A stretch of DNA of 64,000 bases, from contig JAJEPU010000008.1 of the NCBI GenBank assembly GCA_020686985.1, positions 1 through 64,000 of the forward strand, in the 5' to 3' direction. Origin of the DNA: Brotaphodocola catenula. Lineage in GTDB: Bacteria > Bacillota > Clostridia > Lachnospirales > Lachnospiraceae. Made by a program: the position numbers and the translations under genes. Of this stretch, positions 41,576 through 50,873 are shown in pieces; the first letter of the stretch is position 1; each line of letters starts with the position of its first letter. Below the pieces are notes generated by a model. It did not search any database. It saw only the letters and a list, made by a program, of their open reading frames with translations, and was not told the DNA's origin.

Positions 41576-42148
41576 CTAGCGATCCAGTCTGCGAACCTCC
41601 CGGCGCAGTCTCGGTCCAAATGCAACTGCCAGAACAATCTTCACAGCATCTCCCGGCAGATACGGAATTACACCAACGCTCAGTCCCTCAATGAAGGTAC
41701 GTCCGAGCTGTGCAGACAGCCATACAGTTCCGAAAATATAGCAGATTGCAAGTCCAATCACCATTCCAACAACCTCAATCACACGGTTTCCAGAAGAGTG
41801 ATCAAACAGAAAACCGGTAACAATTGCGAGGAAAATAAAGCCAACCAGGTATCCACCTGTCGGTCCTGCCACTTTTGCCACGCCACCGCTGAATCCGGAA
41901 AATACCGGAAGTCCTGCAAATCCGAGGAGCAGATAAACAAGGTAGCTTAAGGTTCCCGCTTTCATGCCAAGCACATACAGCGCCAGATAAATCACAAGGT
42001 TTGTAAACGAAATCGGTACCGGGCTAAACGGAATCGGAATTGCGAGTGGTCCTGCGACACAAGTCACCGCTGTCATCAGACCGATCAGCGCAATCTGTTT
42101 CGTCGACAATCCTTTTCTCTGTGTTTCACCAGAAATTGTCTTTTCCAT
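41576..42148 (-). CDS. bioY: Biotin transporter BioY (ECF S component)
   Basis: A 190-residue membrane protein with six helices and the BioY marks VAGPLAIPIPFSPVPISFTN and GPTGGYLVGF. The start at 42148 has AGGAGG 9 bases upstream; the frame is open further to 42250 across promoter and operator, which rules that out. A BirA-type operator controls it. Confidence 0.93.
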   Translation of the reverse strand: MEKTISGETQRKGLSTKQIALIGLMTAVTCVAGPLAIPIPFSPVPISFTNLVIYLALYVLGMKAGTLSYLVYLLLGFAGLPVFSGFSGGVAKVAGPTGGYLVGFIFLAIVTGFLFDHSSGNRVIEVVGMVIGLAICYIFGTVWLSAQLGRTFIEGLSVGVIPYLPGDAVKIVLAVAFGPRLRREVRRLDR

Positions 42149-42196
42149 ACAAATTGTCCTCCTGAAGAGTTGTAAACATTTCTTACAATAACCCCC

Positions 42197-42225
42197 ATTA
42201 TAAACAGAGTCGGGATTATTGTCAA
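42197..42225 (-). promoter_or_regulatory. Consensus promoter of bioY
   Basis: On the minus strand TTGACA (42220-42225) and TATAAT (42197-42202) are exactly 17 bases apart, both perfect. Confidence 0.9.
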
Positions 42226-42251
42226 CCAATAAATCATTTTCAGTTAACAAT
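42218..42251 (-). promoter_or_regulatory. BirA operator over the bioY promoter
   Basis: On the minus strand half-sites ATTGTTAACT and GGTTGACAAT are separated by 14 bases, the known BirA pattern in Firmicutes. The right half-site contains the -35 box, so bound biotinyl-BirA would block transcription. Confidence 0.85.
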
Positions 42252-42298
42252 CTGTATCCAAAAAACAGAAAACGACTACGCTTTTATTACAAATTTCA

Positions 42299-42496
42299 CT
42301 ACGCTTCCTTCTTTTTCAGAGCTCTGGCATTTTTTTCCACCAGTTTGCGCTCCACCATAATCTGATGTCCGCATCCCATGCATTTCAGACGAAAATCTGC
42401 GCCAACCCGCAATATTTCCCATTCCTGACTTCCGCATGGATGCGGTTTCTTTAATTTTACAACATCTCCAACTTCAAAATTCCACTTCTGATCCAT
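42299..42496 (-). CDS. DUF951-family protein
   Basis: A 65-residue protein with the family pattern FEVGDVVKLKKPHPCGS, EWEILRVGADFRLKC and CxxC (CMGC). The paired cysteines suggest zinc binding. Members often occur near DNA replication or ribosomal genes; the function is unknown. Confidence 0.85.
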   Translation of the reverse strand: MDQKWNFEVGDVVKLKKPHPCGSQEWEILRVGADFRLKCMGCGHQIMVERKLVEKNARALKKKEA

Positions 42497-42627
42497 GTTT
42501 CGTCTGTCCTGTCTCTTCCTTAATCGCTTAAATAACTAATAACGCTTCTTTAACTTGACGTGAACTTATTCTAAACTCGTCCAGTTTTCGTTCCCTACTT
42601 AATCCCACTTAATTTTCTTCTACTCAA

Positions 42628-43629
42628 TTATTTTTCTGCGAGAATTGCATCGATTGCATCAAGTTCATCCTGAGTGAAATCATGGTGGGTCAGAACCGCC
42701 ACGTTGTCATCAAGCTGAGAGGTACGGCTTGCCCCGATCAGCACACTCGTAACCTCCGGACGACGCATTACCCAGGCAATCGCCATCTGCGCCAGACTCT
42801 GACCACGATCTTGTGCAATCTCATTGAGCTTGCGAACTTTCTCCAGCTTGCTCTCCGACAGGTATCTTCCGGCAATGCTCGTTCCTTCACGGGAAGCACG
42901 GGAGCCATCCGGGATTCCATGCAGATATTTGTTCGTCAGCGCGCCCTGTGCAAGCGTGCTGTATGCGATACAGCCGACTCCTCCGCGGTCTAACACGTTC
43001 AGAAGTCCATCCTCAACCCAACGCTCAAACATGTTGTAGCGAGGCTGACAGATCAGACAAGGAGTCTTGTTTTCCTTCAAAATCTGAATGGCTTCCTGCG
43101 CCTGCTGTGCGTTATAGTTGGAAATGCCGACATAGAGTGCCTTTCCCTGACGCACCATATCAGACAATGCTCCCATCGTCTCCTCGATCGGAGTCTCCGG
43201 GTCTGGACGATGATGGTAGAAAATATCCACATAGTCGAGCTTCATTCTCTTCAGACTTGCATCCAGACTCGACATCAGGTATTTGCGAGATCCCCAGTTT
43301 CCATAGGGACCCGGCCAGAAATCATACCCTGCCTTTGTAGAAATCAGCATCTGCTCCCGGTAAGCTTCCATGTTTTCGTGCAGGATCTTTCCGAAATTCT
43401 CCTCCGCAAGACCTCTTGCCGGATGACCATAGTTATTTGCCAGATCGAAATGTGTGATTCCCAGATCAAACGCATGGAAAATAATTTCCTTCTGCTCATC
43501 CAAAGTCTTCTCAAGTCCGAAATTCTGCCAGAGTCCAAGTGAAAGTCGTGGAAGCAGAATTCCGCTTTTTCCACATCTCTTGTACTCCATCTTGTCATAG
43601 CGTTTCTCATCTGCCTGATAGGTCTGCAT
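42628..43629 (-). CDS. Aldo/keto reductase (YghZ/Mgr-type)
   Basis: A 333-residue NADPH-dependent reductase. The tetrad residues appear as DLANNYG (Asp, Tyr), STKAGYD (Lys) and FYHHRPD (His). WPGPYGNWGSRKYL is typical of the L-glyceraldehyde-3-phosphate reductase subgroup related to YghZ, which helps detoxify methylglyoxal. AGGGGGATTTACAAC precedes the ATG. Confidence 0.88.
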   Translation of the reverse strand: MQTYQADEKRYDKMEYKRCGKSGILLPRLSLGLWQNFGLEKTLDEQKEIIFHAFDLGITHFDLANNYGHPARGLAEENFGKILHENMEAYREQMLISTKAGYDFWPGPYGNWGSRKYLMSSLDASLKRMKLDYVDIFYHHRPDPETPIEETMGALSDMVRQGKALYVGISNYNAQQAQEAIQILKENKTPCLICQPRYNMFERWVEDGLLNVLDRGGVGCIAYSTLAQGALTNKYLHGIPDGSRASREGTSIAGRYLSESKLEKVRKLNEIAQDRGQSLAQMAIAWVMRRPEVTSVLIGASRTSQLDDNVAVLTHHDFTQDELDAIDAILAEK

Positions 43630-43655
43630 GTTGTAAATCCCCCTTGTCTTATTAT

Positions 43656-44405
43656 TTATAAGTTAAGTTCTGAAAAAATTTCCCCGATTTTCCCACTGAC
43701 AACGAGATCTGCCCGGCTGTCCATCGGCGTCACATCACGATTGATCAGAACCAGTTTCTTTCCACGGTAATAATCGATGAGTCCCGCTGCCGGATAAACC
43801 GTCAGTGACGTTCCCCCGATAATCAGAACATCTGCCTGAGAAATATAGGAGACCGCCTTCTTCAAAGTCTGCTGGTCAAGCCCCTCCTCGTAGAGCACGA
43901 CATCCGGCTTGATGATTCCACCACATTCACAGTACGGGACCCCATCCATCGCAAGAATCTGATCGAGCGTATAAAACTTTCCGCACCGCGTACAGAAATT
44001 CCGGTGAACCGAGCCGTGAAGTTCAAGCACTTCCTTACTCCCGGCAAGCTGATGAAGTCCGTCAATATTCTGGGTGATGACTGCCTTCAGCTTGCCCTCC
44101 TGCTCCAGCTTTGCAAGTGCCAAATGTGCCGGATTCGGCTTTGCAGACGGAAAGATCATCTTGTTCTTATAGAAACGGTAAAATTCTTTCGGATTTCTCT
44201 GATAAAAGCTGTGGCTGATGATCGTCTCCGGCGGATAGTCATACTGTTGATTGTACAGTCCGTCAACACTTCTGAAATCCGGGATTCCGCTCTCCGTCGA
44301 GACTCCTGCCCCGCCGAAAAACACAATGTTATCGCTCTCGTCAATCCATTTTTTCAGGCATGCGATCTTCTCTGCCAGATTCGGATCCTCTCTCCTCTCT
44401 CTCAT
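43656..44405 (-). CDS. NAD-dependent protein deacylase (sirtuin)
   Basis: A 249-residue SIR2 protein with the NAD motif GGAGVSTESGIPDFRS, TQNIDGLH, the catalytic His in ELHGSVH, zinc cysteines CTRC and CEC, and IKPDVVLYEE. The start at 44405 follows GGAGGTTCTGTT. The frame is open upstream. It removes acyl groups from lysines; specificity is not predicted. Confidence 0.9.
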   Translation of the reverse strand: MRERREDPNLAEKIACLKKWIDESDNIVFFGGAGVSTESGIPDFRSVDGLYNQQYDYPPETIISHSFYQRNPKEFYRFYKNKMIFPSAKPNPAHLALAKLEQEGKLKAVITQNIDGLHQLAGSKEVLELHGSVHRNFCTRCGKFYTLDQILAMDGVPYCECGGIIKPDVVLYEEGLDQQTLKKAVSYISQADVLIIGGTSLTVYPAAGLIDYYRGKKLVLINRDVTPMDSRADLVVSGKIGEIFSELNL

Positions 44406-44511
44406 AACAGAACCTCCTTCTCCGATCTGATTTCTGTTTACCATCACCTTGTTACACTTTCTGCGTTACCTGTGTTGTAAAGACACCACCTATATTGCGC
44501 AGGTATCCACA

Positions 44512-45774
44512 TCAAACCACTTCGTCTAGAAAAACGCCTTTCAACGGTTCCACGACCTTGTCCCACTCACCGACAACTGCCGGAACCGAGTATCCAAACA
44601 GCCATGAGGTGAACTCTGCAATACTCATGCACAGATCCCACTCACATTCACACTCTGTCTTATGTTTATACTCACAAATAGTCTCGCCCGAAATTCCTGC
44701 GACTTTTGCACCGTCCTTAATCCCAGATGTTTTGCACAATCCCGTTTCCTCGCACTTTTCCACAATGGATTTTTCATCGAGTTTTCCACAATCCGCAGAT
44801 CCTTCGGTTATCCACTTTTTGTCGTTCTCCCCTCGCTCCATCCAGGACATCTCATGATTCAAATGCCAGATCCAAAGCCCGTCATTTTCCGGAATCAGCG
44901 GATCTTCGAGATAAAGGCGAATCGCCCTCTCATCTTCCCGTTCTTCACTTCTCAGATGAATTGCTTTCACAAAAACTTCCGGTGTGATGATTCTTGCCAT
45001 AATTGCGGGTTTCTCAGTGTCTTTTTCTTCCTCCACATACGGCTCTTTTCCGTACAACAGTCTCTGCTCGACCTCATCAATCCCCCAGAATGCCTGCATG
45101 CCTGCAATTCCATGGCGATCCATCAAAACATCAAAACTTCCATTCTCCGATGCGAGTTCCAGAAAAAGGCGTCTGAGGTATGCCTCATCGCGCACGGCAT
45201 AGACTTGATAGCGTGCAGACAACCATTGGTTCATCCATTTCGCCAGTTCTCCGAGATAACCGCGCCTGCCCGGACGGTTATAATCTTCTCCGATATTAAG
45301 ATCTCCCTTACAAAGAACCTGCTTTCTCGCAAATCCCTCCGAAAAAGAGTCAGAACCAGATCCCAAACTGCGAAGTCTCCACTTGGACTGACGAAAAATA
45401 AAGGTAAATCCAAACGGCAGATAAATCGCCTCTCTCGCAGGCATCAGAAAACAGAACGGCATTTTCTCCGTCCTCATCTCCGCCATCATCGCAGTCAAGA
45501 GACGCGTCATATATCCCTGATGACGCTTCTCCGGACAGGTCGCAACTCCCACGAGATAATCCACTCTCCACCGCCATTTGCCGACTGCAAGCAGATAGGG
45601 ATTCTGGTGAAGCATCGCCTGCAAAACTCCGTCTTCCCGAATTGCAAGCACTCGGTTATCCTTCATCTTCTCCCTGTAATAGTAATCCACAAAGGAACGA
45701 GAATCCTCCGAAAAGATGCCCTCCCACAGTTCTCTCGTCTCCTGTTTTTGTGCATCATCCAAATATTCCGGCAT
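44512..45774 (-). CDS. GNAT N-acetyltransferase, Eis-like
   Basis: A 420-residue protein. The N-terminal GNAT domain has VGVATCPEKRHQGYMTRLL (acetyl-CoA loop), followed by PAREAIYLPFGFTF, the Eis-type second domain, and an SCP2-like C-terminal region ending with AEFTSWLFGY. Eis proteins acetylate aminoglycosides or other amines in some bacteria; the native substrate is unknown. Extra Lys/Glu/Cys-rich sequence (about 330-375) interrupts the C-terminal domain. AAGGAGGAAGGACA precedes the start. Confidence 0.82.
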   Translation of the reverse strand: MPEYLDDAQKQETRELWEGIFSEDSRSFVDYYYREKMKDNRVLAIREDGVLQAMLHQNPYLLAVGKWRWRVDYLVGVATCPEKRHQGYMTRLLTAMMAEMRTEKMPFCFLMPAREAIYLPFGFTFIFRQSKWRLRSLGSGSDSFSEGFARKQVLCKGDLNIGEDYNRPGRRGYLGELAKWMNQWLSARYQVYAVRDEAYLRRLFLELASENGSFDVLMDRHGIAGMQAFWGIDEVEQRLLYGKEPYVEEEKDTEKPAIMARIITPEVFVKAIHLRSEEREDERAIRLYLEDPLIPENDGLWIWHLNHEMSWMERGENDKKWITEGSADCGKLDEKSIVEKCEETGLCKTSGIKDGAKVAGISGETICEYKHKTECECEWDLCMSIAEFTSWLFGYSVPAVVGEWDKVVEPLKGVFLDEVV

Positions 45775-45867
45775 TGTCCTTCCTCCTTGTTCCGGCTCCA
45801 TGAGATCGCTCTCGATCTGATCGACTTTAACTCGATGAACTTTCTTTCCAATCGACTTTCAATTCCA

Positions 45868-46377
45868 TCACTTGCCAGCGTGTTCCATCATCGTTCTCAG
45901 CTCATCGACAATCACTCCTGCACTCTTTCCGGTTTCATCGATCGTAATATCCGCATACTTCTCGTAGAGCGGAATTCTCTCGTCATAGAGATCCTTGAGC
46001 GTCATTCCATCTTTGAGTGCGACTCCGCGGTCTTTCAGATCTCCAAGACGCATTTTTACATCCTCATAGGACAGTTTCAGATAGACAACCACACTGATCT
46101 CCTTCAGATGTTTCATCGCCTTCGGTCCGTAGATCACACTTCCTCCCGGAGCAATCACAGAGCGCTGTACATCCAGCTCACTATTGACGTTTTCCTCCAC
46201 TTTCAGAAATCCGTCCGTTCCCTGCTCTGCAATGATTTCCTTAAGCAATTTTCCGGTCTTCTCCTGAATGACAATGTCTGCATCCACAAAGGAATATCCA
46301 AGTCGTTTTGCAAGAAGAACACCGACCGTACTTTTTCCTGATGCCGGCATTCCAATCAGAGTAATATTTGTCCTCAC
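45868..46377 (-). CDS. Shikimate-kinase-like P-loop kinase
   Basis: A 169-residue kinase with Walker A GMPASGKST, a Walker-B-like VDADIVI and a hydrophobic core like AroK. Several shikimate-contacting features are changed: the F-R-x-x-E motif reads GFLKVEE without Arg, GGG reads GGS, and the lid RPLL is absent (KDGMTLKDLYDERIPLY). It may be a divergent shikimate kinase or act on another substrate. A GTG start overlaps the upstream flavin reductase stop by 4 bases. No other aro gene is near. Confidence 0.7.
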   Translation of the reverse strand: MRTNITLIGMPASGKSTVGVLLAKRLGYSFVDADIVIQEKTGKLLKEIIAEQGTDGFLKVEENVNSELDVQRSVIAPGGSVIYGPKAMKHLKEISVVVYLKLSYEDVKMRLGDLKDRGVALKDGMTLKDLYDERIPLYEKYADITIDETGKSAGVIVDELRTMMEHAGK

Positions 46378-47102
46378 TTAATTTTCCTCCTGTCTGCATA
46401 CTTTTTCGCAGGTTTTCTAAAATCCGGTTTCCCAGAACCATTTTTCCCGGAACTCATTCTGATGTCTCTTTTGTCTTTCGCGTCTTTCGTATTTTTTATC
46501 TCTTTGGTTCCCTTGGTGTTTTTCGTATCTTTTTTGTTCTTGTCTTTGCGCACGGAAAAACCAAAGGTTCCAAGTGCCTCTCCAAGTTCAAAATACGTTC
46601 CATGAGAATACGCGGTCAGCTTTGCGTCGTTCAGATGAAACGTTCCCTTCTCATCTATGTAACGCTCATCCACAGAAACGCCGACCACTTCCGCGAGAAA
46701 CATGTCGTGAGTGCCAAGCGGAATCTGTTGTTTCACTTTGCACTCCAGAATCAGAGGACTCTCTGCAATTCCGGGAGCGCTGATGTACTTGGACGGCTGT
46801 TCCGTCAGCTTCATTTCCCGAAACTTATCCACATCTCGCCCCGAACGCACCCCGCAGTAATCCGTCGCAAATGTCAACTCTTTATTGACCAGATTCACGG
46901 CAAACTCCCCGGTCTCCTCAATGATGCGGTGAGCGTAGCGCTCCTTTCTCACAGAGATAGAAAGCATTGCCGGGGCAGAACATACCGTTCCCGCCCATGC
47001 CACCGTAATGATATTCGGGCGCTCTCCCGGTCTCATGCAACTGACCATCACAGCCGGAACCGGATACAGCATATTTCCTCCCCGCCAGTACTGTCTTCCC
47101 AT
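46374..47102 (-). CDS. Flavin reductase-like (FMN-binding split barrel) protein
   Basis: A 242-residue protein. Residues 1-190 form the flavin reductase-like domain (PNIITVAWAGTVCSAPAMLS, EFAVNLV, HDMFLAEVVGV). The last 50 residues are an unusual tail of Lys/Asp/Thr-rich short repeats (KDTKNTKGTKEIKNTKD). AGGAGG precedes the start. It is coupled to the kinase-like gene downstream. Confidence 0.85.
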   Translation of the reverse strand: MGRQYWRGGNMLYPVPAVMVSCMRPGERPNIITVAWAGTVCSAPAMLSISVRKERYAHRIIEETGEFAVNLVNKELTFATDYCGVRSGRDVDKFREMKLTEQPSKYISAPGIAESPLILECKVKQQIPLGTHDMFLAEVVGVSVDERYIDEKGTFHLNDAKLTAYSHGTYFELGEALGTFGFSVRKDKNKKDTKNTKGTKEIKNTKDAKDKRDIRMSSGKNGSGKPDFRKPAKKYADRRKIK

Positions 47103-47357
47103 ATAATCCTCCTGATTTTTTCTTATCCTGATTCTGTTATTCTTTATTACTTTGTGTTTCTTTCTTCTTTGTGTTTCTCTAGTTCTCTATGTTTCTTTTT
47201 ATCTCTTTTTGATTCTATGAGTATAACTATAAATCTTTTAGGCTTCTTTATCCAGCACAATTTTTCATCCGCGCATAATTTTTCCGTTCAGAAACTTTCT
47301 ATTTTCCTACTTTCTATCCATGCATGCACGGTACCAAATTCATGTACGGTATACTAT

Positions 47358-49034
47358 TTATGCCTCGCACGCAATCATAATTGCCGGGATCAGCTGTTTT
47401 TTTCTCGAAACCACGCCCGGAAGTGTCACTGCACACTCTTTTACGTCCAAATGCTCCGGCTCCTGCTGTTCCATATGGAAGGCCTTGAGAATCATCGACT
47501 CTGCGCCCGAACCCTGGCACAGAAGCTCTGTCGACTGCGTCAGAATATTCGTCAGCATGAAGAAGAGCATATCGAGACCATGTTCCTGCTGTACCTTGAC
47601 CATGTACGGAGCAAGACGTTTTTTCAGCTGTTCAAGCTCATCCGCATTCAGCGAGCTGATCTGACCAACACCGAAAGCTACCTTTCCTGCGGAGAAGCGC
47701 TTGAAATCCTGATAAAAGATCTCCTGCTCGCTCTTTCCCTTAAGATTGCTTCCTGCCGCAAACATATCGGCTGCATACTTGTCGATATCAATTCCTGCTG
47801 CACACGCAAGTGCAAGACCTGCCACGCGGTCTGTCTCTGTACAGGTCGGGGAGCGGAACAGAAGTGTATCGGAAATGATTGCACTGCACAGAAGACCTGC
47901 AGTCTCGCGGTCGATCTCTAAATTGTTCTCGTTGTACATCTGGTAAATAATCGTCGCCGTACATCCAAGAGGCTGATTGCGGAAAAATACCGGTGAGATC
48001 GTCTCCACGGTTCCGAGCTTGTGATGATCGATAATCTCGAGAATATCTGCATTCTCAACTCCATTTACTGCCTGCGCACGCTCATTGTGATCAACAAGAA
48101 TAATACGTTTTCCTCTTGCGCCGAGAAGATTTCGACGAGAGATCATTCCCTTATACTTTCCATTTTTATCAAGGATCGGGAAATCACGGTGACGCTTGCT
48201 TGTCATCACTTCCTTGATTTCGTCAATGTAATCGGTATCCTCAAATGTGATCAGGTTCTCCGTTTTCATGAAATAGCTGATCGGCATACTCTGGTTGACG
48301 AGACGGGTTGCCGTGTAGGTGTCATAAGCCGTCGTAATCACAGCACAACCGCGCTCCTGAGCAAGCTTGCGGATCGTCATTGAGACACCTGCACCCTCGC
48401 ACACGATGATACAGTCTGCTTCCATCTCAATCGCACACAGCTGGGACTCGTAACGGTTTCCGAGGATGACAAGGTCATGAGGCTTGATGTAATACTCCAT
48501 CAGATCCGGGTTTGCAGCGGCGATCAGAACCTTTCCCTGATCAAAATAGTCGTTCTCATCTCCGACTACCATCGTTCCATCAAGAGTCTCCAAAATATTT
48601 TTATACTGAGTCTTTGCCTTGGAAAGAACATCGCTGTCATAAATACTCATGTAAGATTTTGCAATATCGCCTACGGTGATCAGACCTTCGAGGACTCCGC
48701 CCTCGCTGACTGCTGGCAGAGTGACAACATTCTCATCCTGCATCAGATTCCATGCCTTCTTCAGAGAGATGTTTCGGTCTACGCCCTGCGTTCTACGGAT
48801 CTCAATATCCTTGACTTGCGTCTTGACATTTTCCACAAGGCGCGGAGGCTCAATACCAAAGTAGTCCAGCACAAACTGTGTCTCCGCATTTACATGTCCG
48901 GCGCGGCATGGCTCATACTCCATCCCCGTCAGTTTCTGTTTCATCTTTGCATAACAAATCGCAGAACAGATCGAATCCGTGTCCGGGTTCTTATGTCCAA
49001 TTACGATCGTCTTTCGCTTTTTTTCGTCCAGCAT
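47358..49034 (-). CDS. ppaC: Manganese-dependent inorganic pyrophosphatase with CBS and DRTGG domains
   Basis: A 558-residue family II pyrophosphatase with regulatory insert. The DHH part begins VIGHKNPDTDSICSA; VDHNE and IDHHKLG follow the insert. The insert (about 65-300) carries a CBS-DRTGG-CBS module, which in characterised enzymes binds AMP/ATP or diadenosine polyphosphates. The C-terminal DHHA2 domain completes it. The start at 49034 follows AAGGAGGAAATT. Confidence 0.93.
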   Translation of the reverse strand: MLDEKKRKTIVIGHKNPDTDSICSAICYAKMKQKLTGMEYEPCRAGHVNAETQFVLDYFGIEPPRLVENVKTQVKDIEIRRTQGVDRNISLKKAWNLMQDENVVTLPAVSEGGVLEGLITVGDIAKSYMSIYDSDVLSKAKTQYKNILETLDGTMVVGDENDYFDQGKVLIAAANPDLMEYYIKPHDLVILGNRYESQLCAIEMEADCIIVCEGAGVSMTIRKLAQERGCAVITTAYDTYTATRLVNQSMPISYFMKTENLITFEDTDYIDEIKEVMTSKRHRDFPILDKNGKYKGMISRRNLLGARGKRIILVDHNERAQAVNGVENADILEIIDHHKLGTVETISPVFFRNQPLGCTATIIYQMYNENNLEIDRETAGLLCSAIISDTLLFRSPTCTETDRVAGLALACAAGIDIDKYAADMFAAGSNLKGKSEQEIFYQDFKRFSAGKVAFGVGQISSLNADELEQLKKRLAPYMVKVQQEHGLDMLFFMLTNILTQSTELLCQGSGAESMILKAFHMEQQEPEHLDVKECAVTLPGVVSRKKQLIPAIMIACEA

Positions 49035-49221
49035 AATTTCCTCCTTATTTTGCATATTTCACAATTTTTTTAATTTTCATTCGCTAAAATTGTCCTGTTT
49101 TCACAATCTGTTTACATTGTGTTCATATTTTATTCATAATTGTTCCATATACTAAATACATAGAAAACATTGGATGTAACTTGATTTAACCATCAAATTG
49201 CACATAGATTTTTCATAATTG

Positions 49222-49251
49222 CCCCGGTCGGATGAGAATCCGCCGGGGTCT
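49222..49251. terminator. GC-rich hairpin upstream of ppaC
   Basis: Stem CCCCGG/CCGGGG with extended pairing of CCCCGGTCGGATGAGAATCC to CGCCGGGG; the 3' side on the plus strand is only weakly T-rich. It could be a terminator or a structural repeat. Confidence 0.4.
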
Positions 49252-49271
49252 CCTCATTTTCTGAGATCTTT

Positions 49272-49442
49272 CTATCAGAATTACTGCGTTTCTCTGTTTT
49301 ACTGCGGTCGGTGCATAACAAGCGCCACTGGCGCTTTGCACCCTCGCGGAGCGTATAACTCAGAAGGGGATTGTCTCCCCTACTGAGAAGACCTGTGATA
49401 CCCCCACCTAAAGAGGAGGGGGATATCCACTCTGAGTTATAT
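49272..49442. repeat. Intergenic repeat family A, copy 3 (most complete)
   Basis: Modules in order: TATCAGAATTACTGCG, ACTGCGGTCGGTGCATAAC, hairpin AAGCGCCACTGGCGCTT, TTGCACCCTCGCGGAGCG, TATAACTCAGAAGGGGAT, hairpin CCCCCACCTAAAGAGGAGGG, GGGATATCCACTCTGAGTT. The outer TATAACTCAGA/TCTGAGTTATA is inverted. It occupies the ppaC-glcK gap; 49035-49587 holds no gene. Confidence 0.85.
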
Positions 49443-49536
49443 TTGAGACCTTTTAACCCCGTTTTTCTTCCATAACGCTTCCATAAATTAAAAACCCAAA
49501 TTTACTTAAACATAACTTGAACATGAAAGCCATTTG

Positions 49537-49572
49537 AAACACAAGAGCCCGGCAAGCCGGACTCTCGTTTCT
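49537..49572 (-). terminator. Terminator of glcK
   Basis: Stem GAGTCCGGC/GCCGGGCTC with 2-base loop on the minus strand, 16 bases after the stop; the T-tract (TTGTGTTTC) is imperfect. Confidence 0.6.
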
Positions 49573-49587
49573 CATTTTCTTGTATTT

Positions 49588-50535
49588 TTAGTCCAAAACC
49601 AGACGAGCTGCTCCGTAGATTCCAGCATCATTTCCGAGCTTTGCAAGACCAATCACTGCCTTGTTCTCTGAGATCGGAGTGTAATGACGATAATATTTAT
49701 CAATGACATCGATCAGGAACTGACCTGCCTTTGATACACCTCCGCCGATGACAAACATCTGCGGGTCCACAGTCATTGCCAGCTGTGCCAGAACAAGTCC
49801 AAGATAACGTCCAACCGTCTCCACAACCTCAAGCGCCAGATCATCTCCATTCTTTGCCTCATCGAGAACATCTTTTGCGGTCACATCATCGCCAAACTTG
49901 CGCAGAGCAGACGGGGTATCCGTCGCCTTCATCTTTCTGCGCGCCTCTCTCGCAATTCCGGTTGCACTTGCAACCTGCTCAAGACAGCCAACACCACCAC
50001 AGTTGCAGTGCTCCGTCTCCTCATCGCGAACGTGGATATGACCGATCTCACCAGCGAGACCATGCTTACCGGCAATGATCTTCTCATCGATGATCACGCC
50101 ACCGCCGACGCCCGTTCCAAGCGTTACCATGACGATGTCGGTGTATCCCATACCACCGCCCTGCCACATCTCACCGAGCGCTGCCACGTTTGCATCGTTT
50201 CCGCTCTTAACCGGAATTCCGTCAAGAAGATCACTGAGCACCTTCTGCGGATTTAAATCGTGCCATCCAAGATTAACACAAACCTCTACATAGCCATCTG
50301 GCATCACCGGTCCTGGTACTCCCATTCCGGCACCAACGATCTCATCTTTATGGATTTCTTTTTCAATCAGGACACGACGAATGGAATCTGCCACATCCTC
50401 AAGGATGTAACGTCCGCCCTCTTCCTTTCTGGTCGGAACCTCCCACTTGAAAATCAGTGTTCCATCTTTCTCAAACAGTCCCAACTTCACCGAAGTTCCG
50501 CCAATATCGACTCCAATACACTTTTTCTTCTCCAT
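49588..50535 (-). CDS. glcK: ROK-family glucokinase
   Basis: A 315-residue sugar kinase. It has the phosphate loop GVDIGGTSVKLGLF, KSGNDANVAALGE, GTGVGGGVIID, and the ROK zinc signature CNCGGVGCLEQVAS. It phosphorylates glucose for glycolysis. The start at 50535 fits the family length. The ORF is open to 50607 without support. Confidence 0.93.
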   Translation of the reverse strand: MEKKKCIGVDIGGTSVKLGLFEKDGTLIFKWEVPTRKEEGGRYILEDVADSIRRVLIEKEIHKDEIVGAGMGVPGPVMPDGYVEVCVNLGWHDLNPQKVLSDLLDGIPVKSGNDANVAALGEMWQGGGMGYTDIVMVTLGTGVGGGVIIDEKIIAGKHGLAGEIGHIHVRDEETEHCNCGGVGCLEQVASATGIAREARRKMKATDTPSALRKFGDDVTAKDVLDEAKNGDDLALEVVETVGRYLGLVLAQLAMTVDPQMFVIGGGVSKAGQFLIDVIDKYYRHYTPISENKAVIGLAKLGNDAGIYGAARLVLD

Positions 50536-50690
50536 ATCCTTACTCCCTCTCCTTCTCCATTTTTCAGATCCCAAAACAACTCTGTTTTTCTGTAAACCAT
50601 GTGTCAAACATCACAAGTCTTCTCGGCTTGATTATAAAAGAAAGCCACTCTGATTGCAAGTATAAAATCGCATACCCGAACAACTGAAAA

Positions 50691-50719
50691 AAATGTGCCT
50701 TGGCGCATTCTAGCGGAGC
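50691..50719. repeat. Short hairpin module beside palindrome copy 4
   Basis: AAATGTGCCTTGGCGCATT is a stem-loop, followed by CTAGCGGAGC. It is a minimal version of the module string at 31.4 kb. Confidence 0.6.
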
Positions 50720-50761
50720 TTTTTTTATATGATAGGACACAATTTCCTATCATATGAAAAA
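50720..50761. repeat. Terminator-linked palindrome, copy 4
   Basis: TTTTTTTATATGATAGGA, loop CACAATT (one base changed), TCCTATCATATGAAAAA. The right arm is the T-tract of the tkt terminator. Confidence 0.88.
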
Positions 50762-50792
50762 CCGCCCGGACAGAATTTCTCCATCCAGACGG
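50757..50792 (-). terminator. Terminator of tkt
   Basis: A 9-bp stem CCGTCTGGA/TCCGGGCGG, fully paired on the minus strand with two G-U pairs, then TTTTT. Confidence 0.78.
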
Positions 50793-50873
50793 TCTCTCGG
50801 CAAAAACGAATTTTTTAATTTTTCAAACCTTAATGCTTAATTGCCAAATGGTGAATGGTGAACCTTGCGGAAA

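Noticed and set aside
44662-46341. 559-codon plus-strand ORF
   Set aside because: It lies antisense to the Eis-like and kinase-like genes, which have family motifs and ribosome binding sites; its translation has no recognisable domain.
46368-47921. 517-codon plus-strand ORF
   Set aside because: It is antisense to the flavin reductase and ppaC genes, whose motifs are clear; its composition is skewed to Cys, His and Arg.
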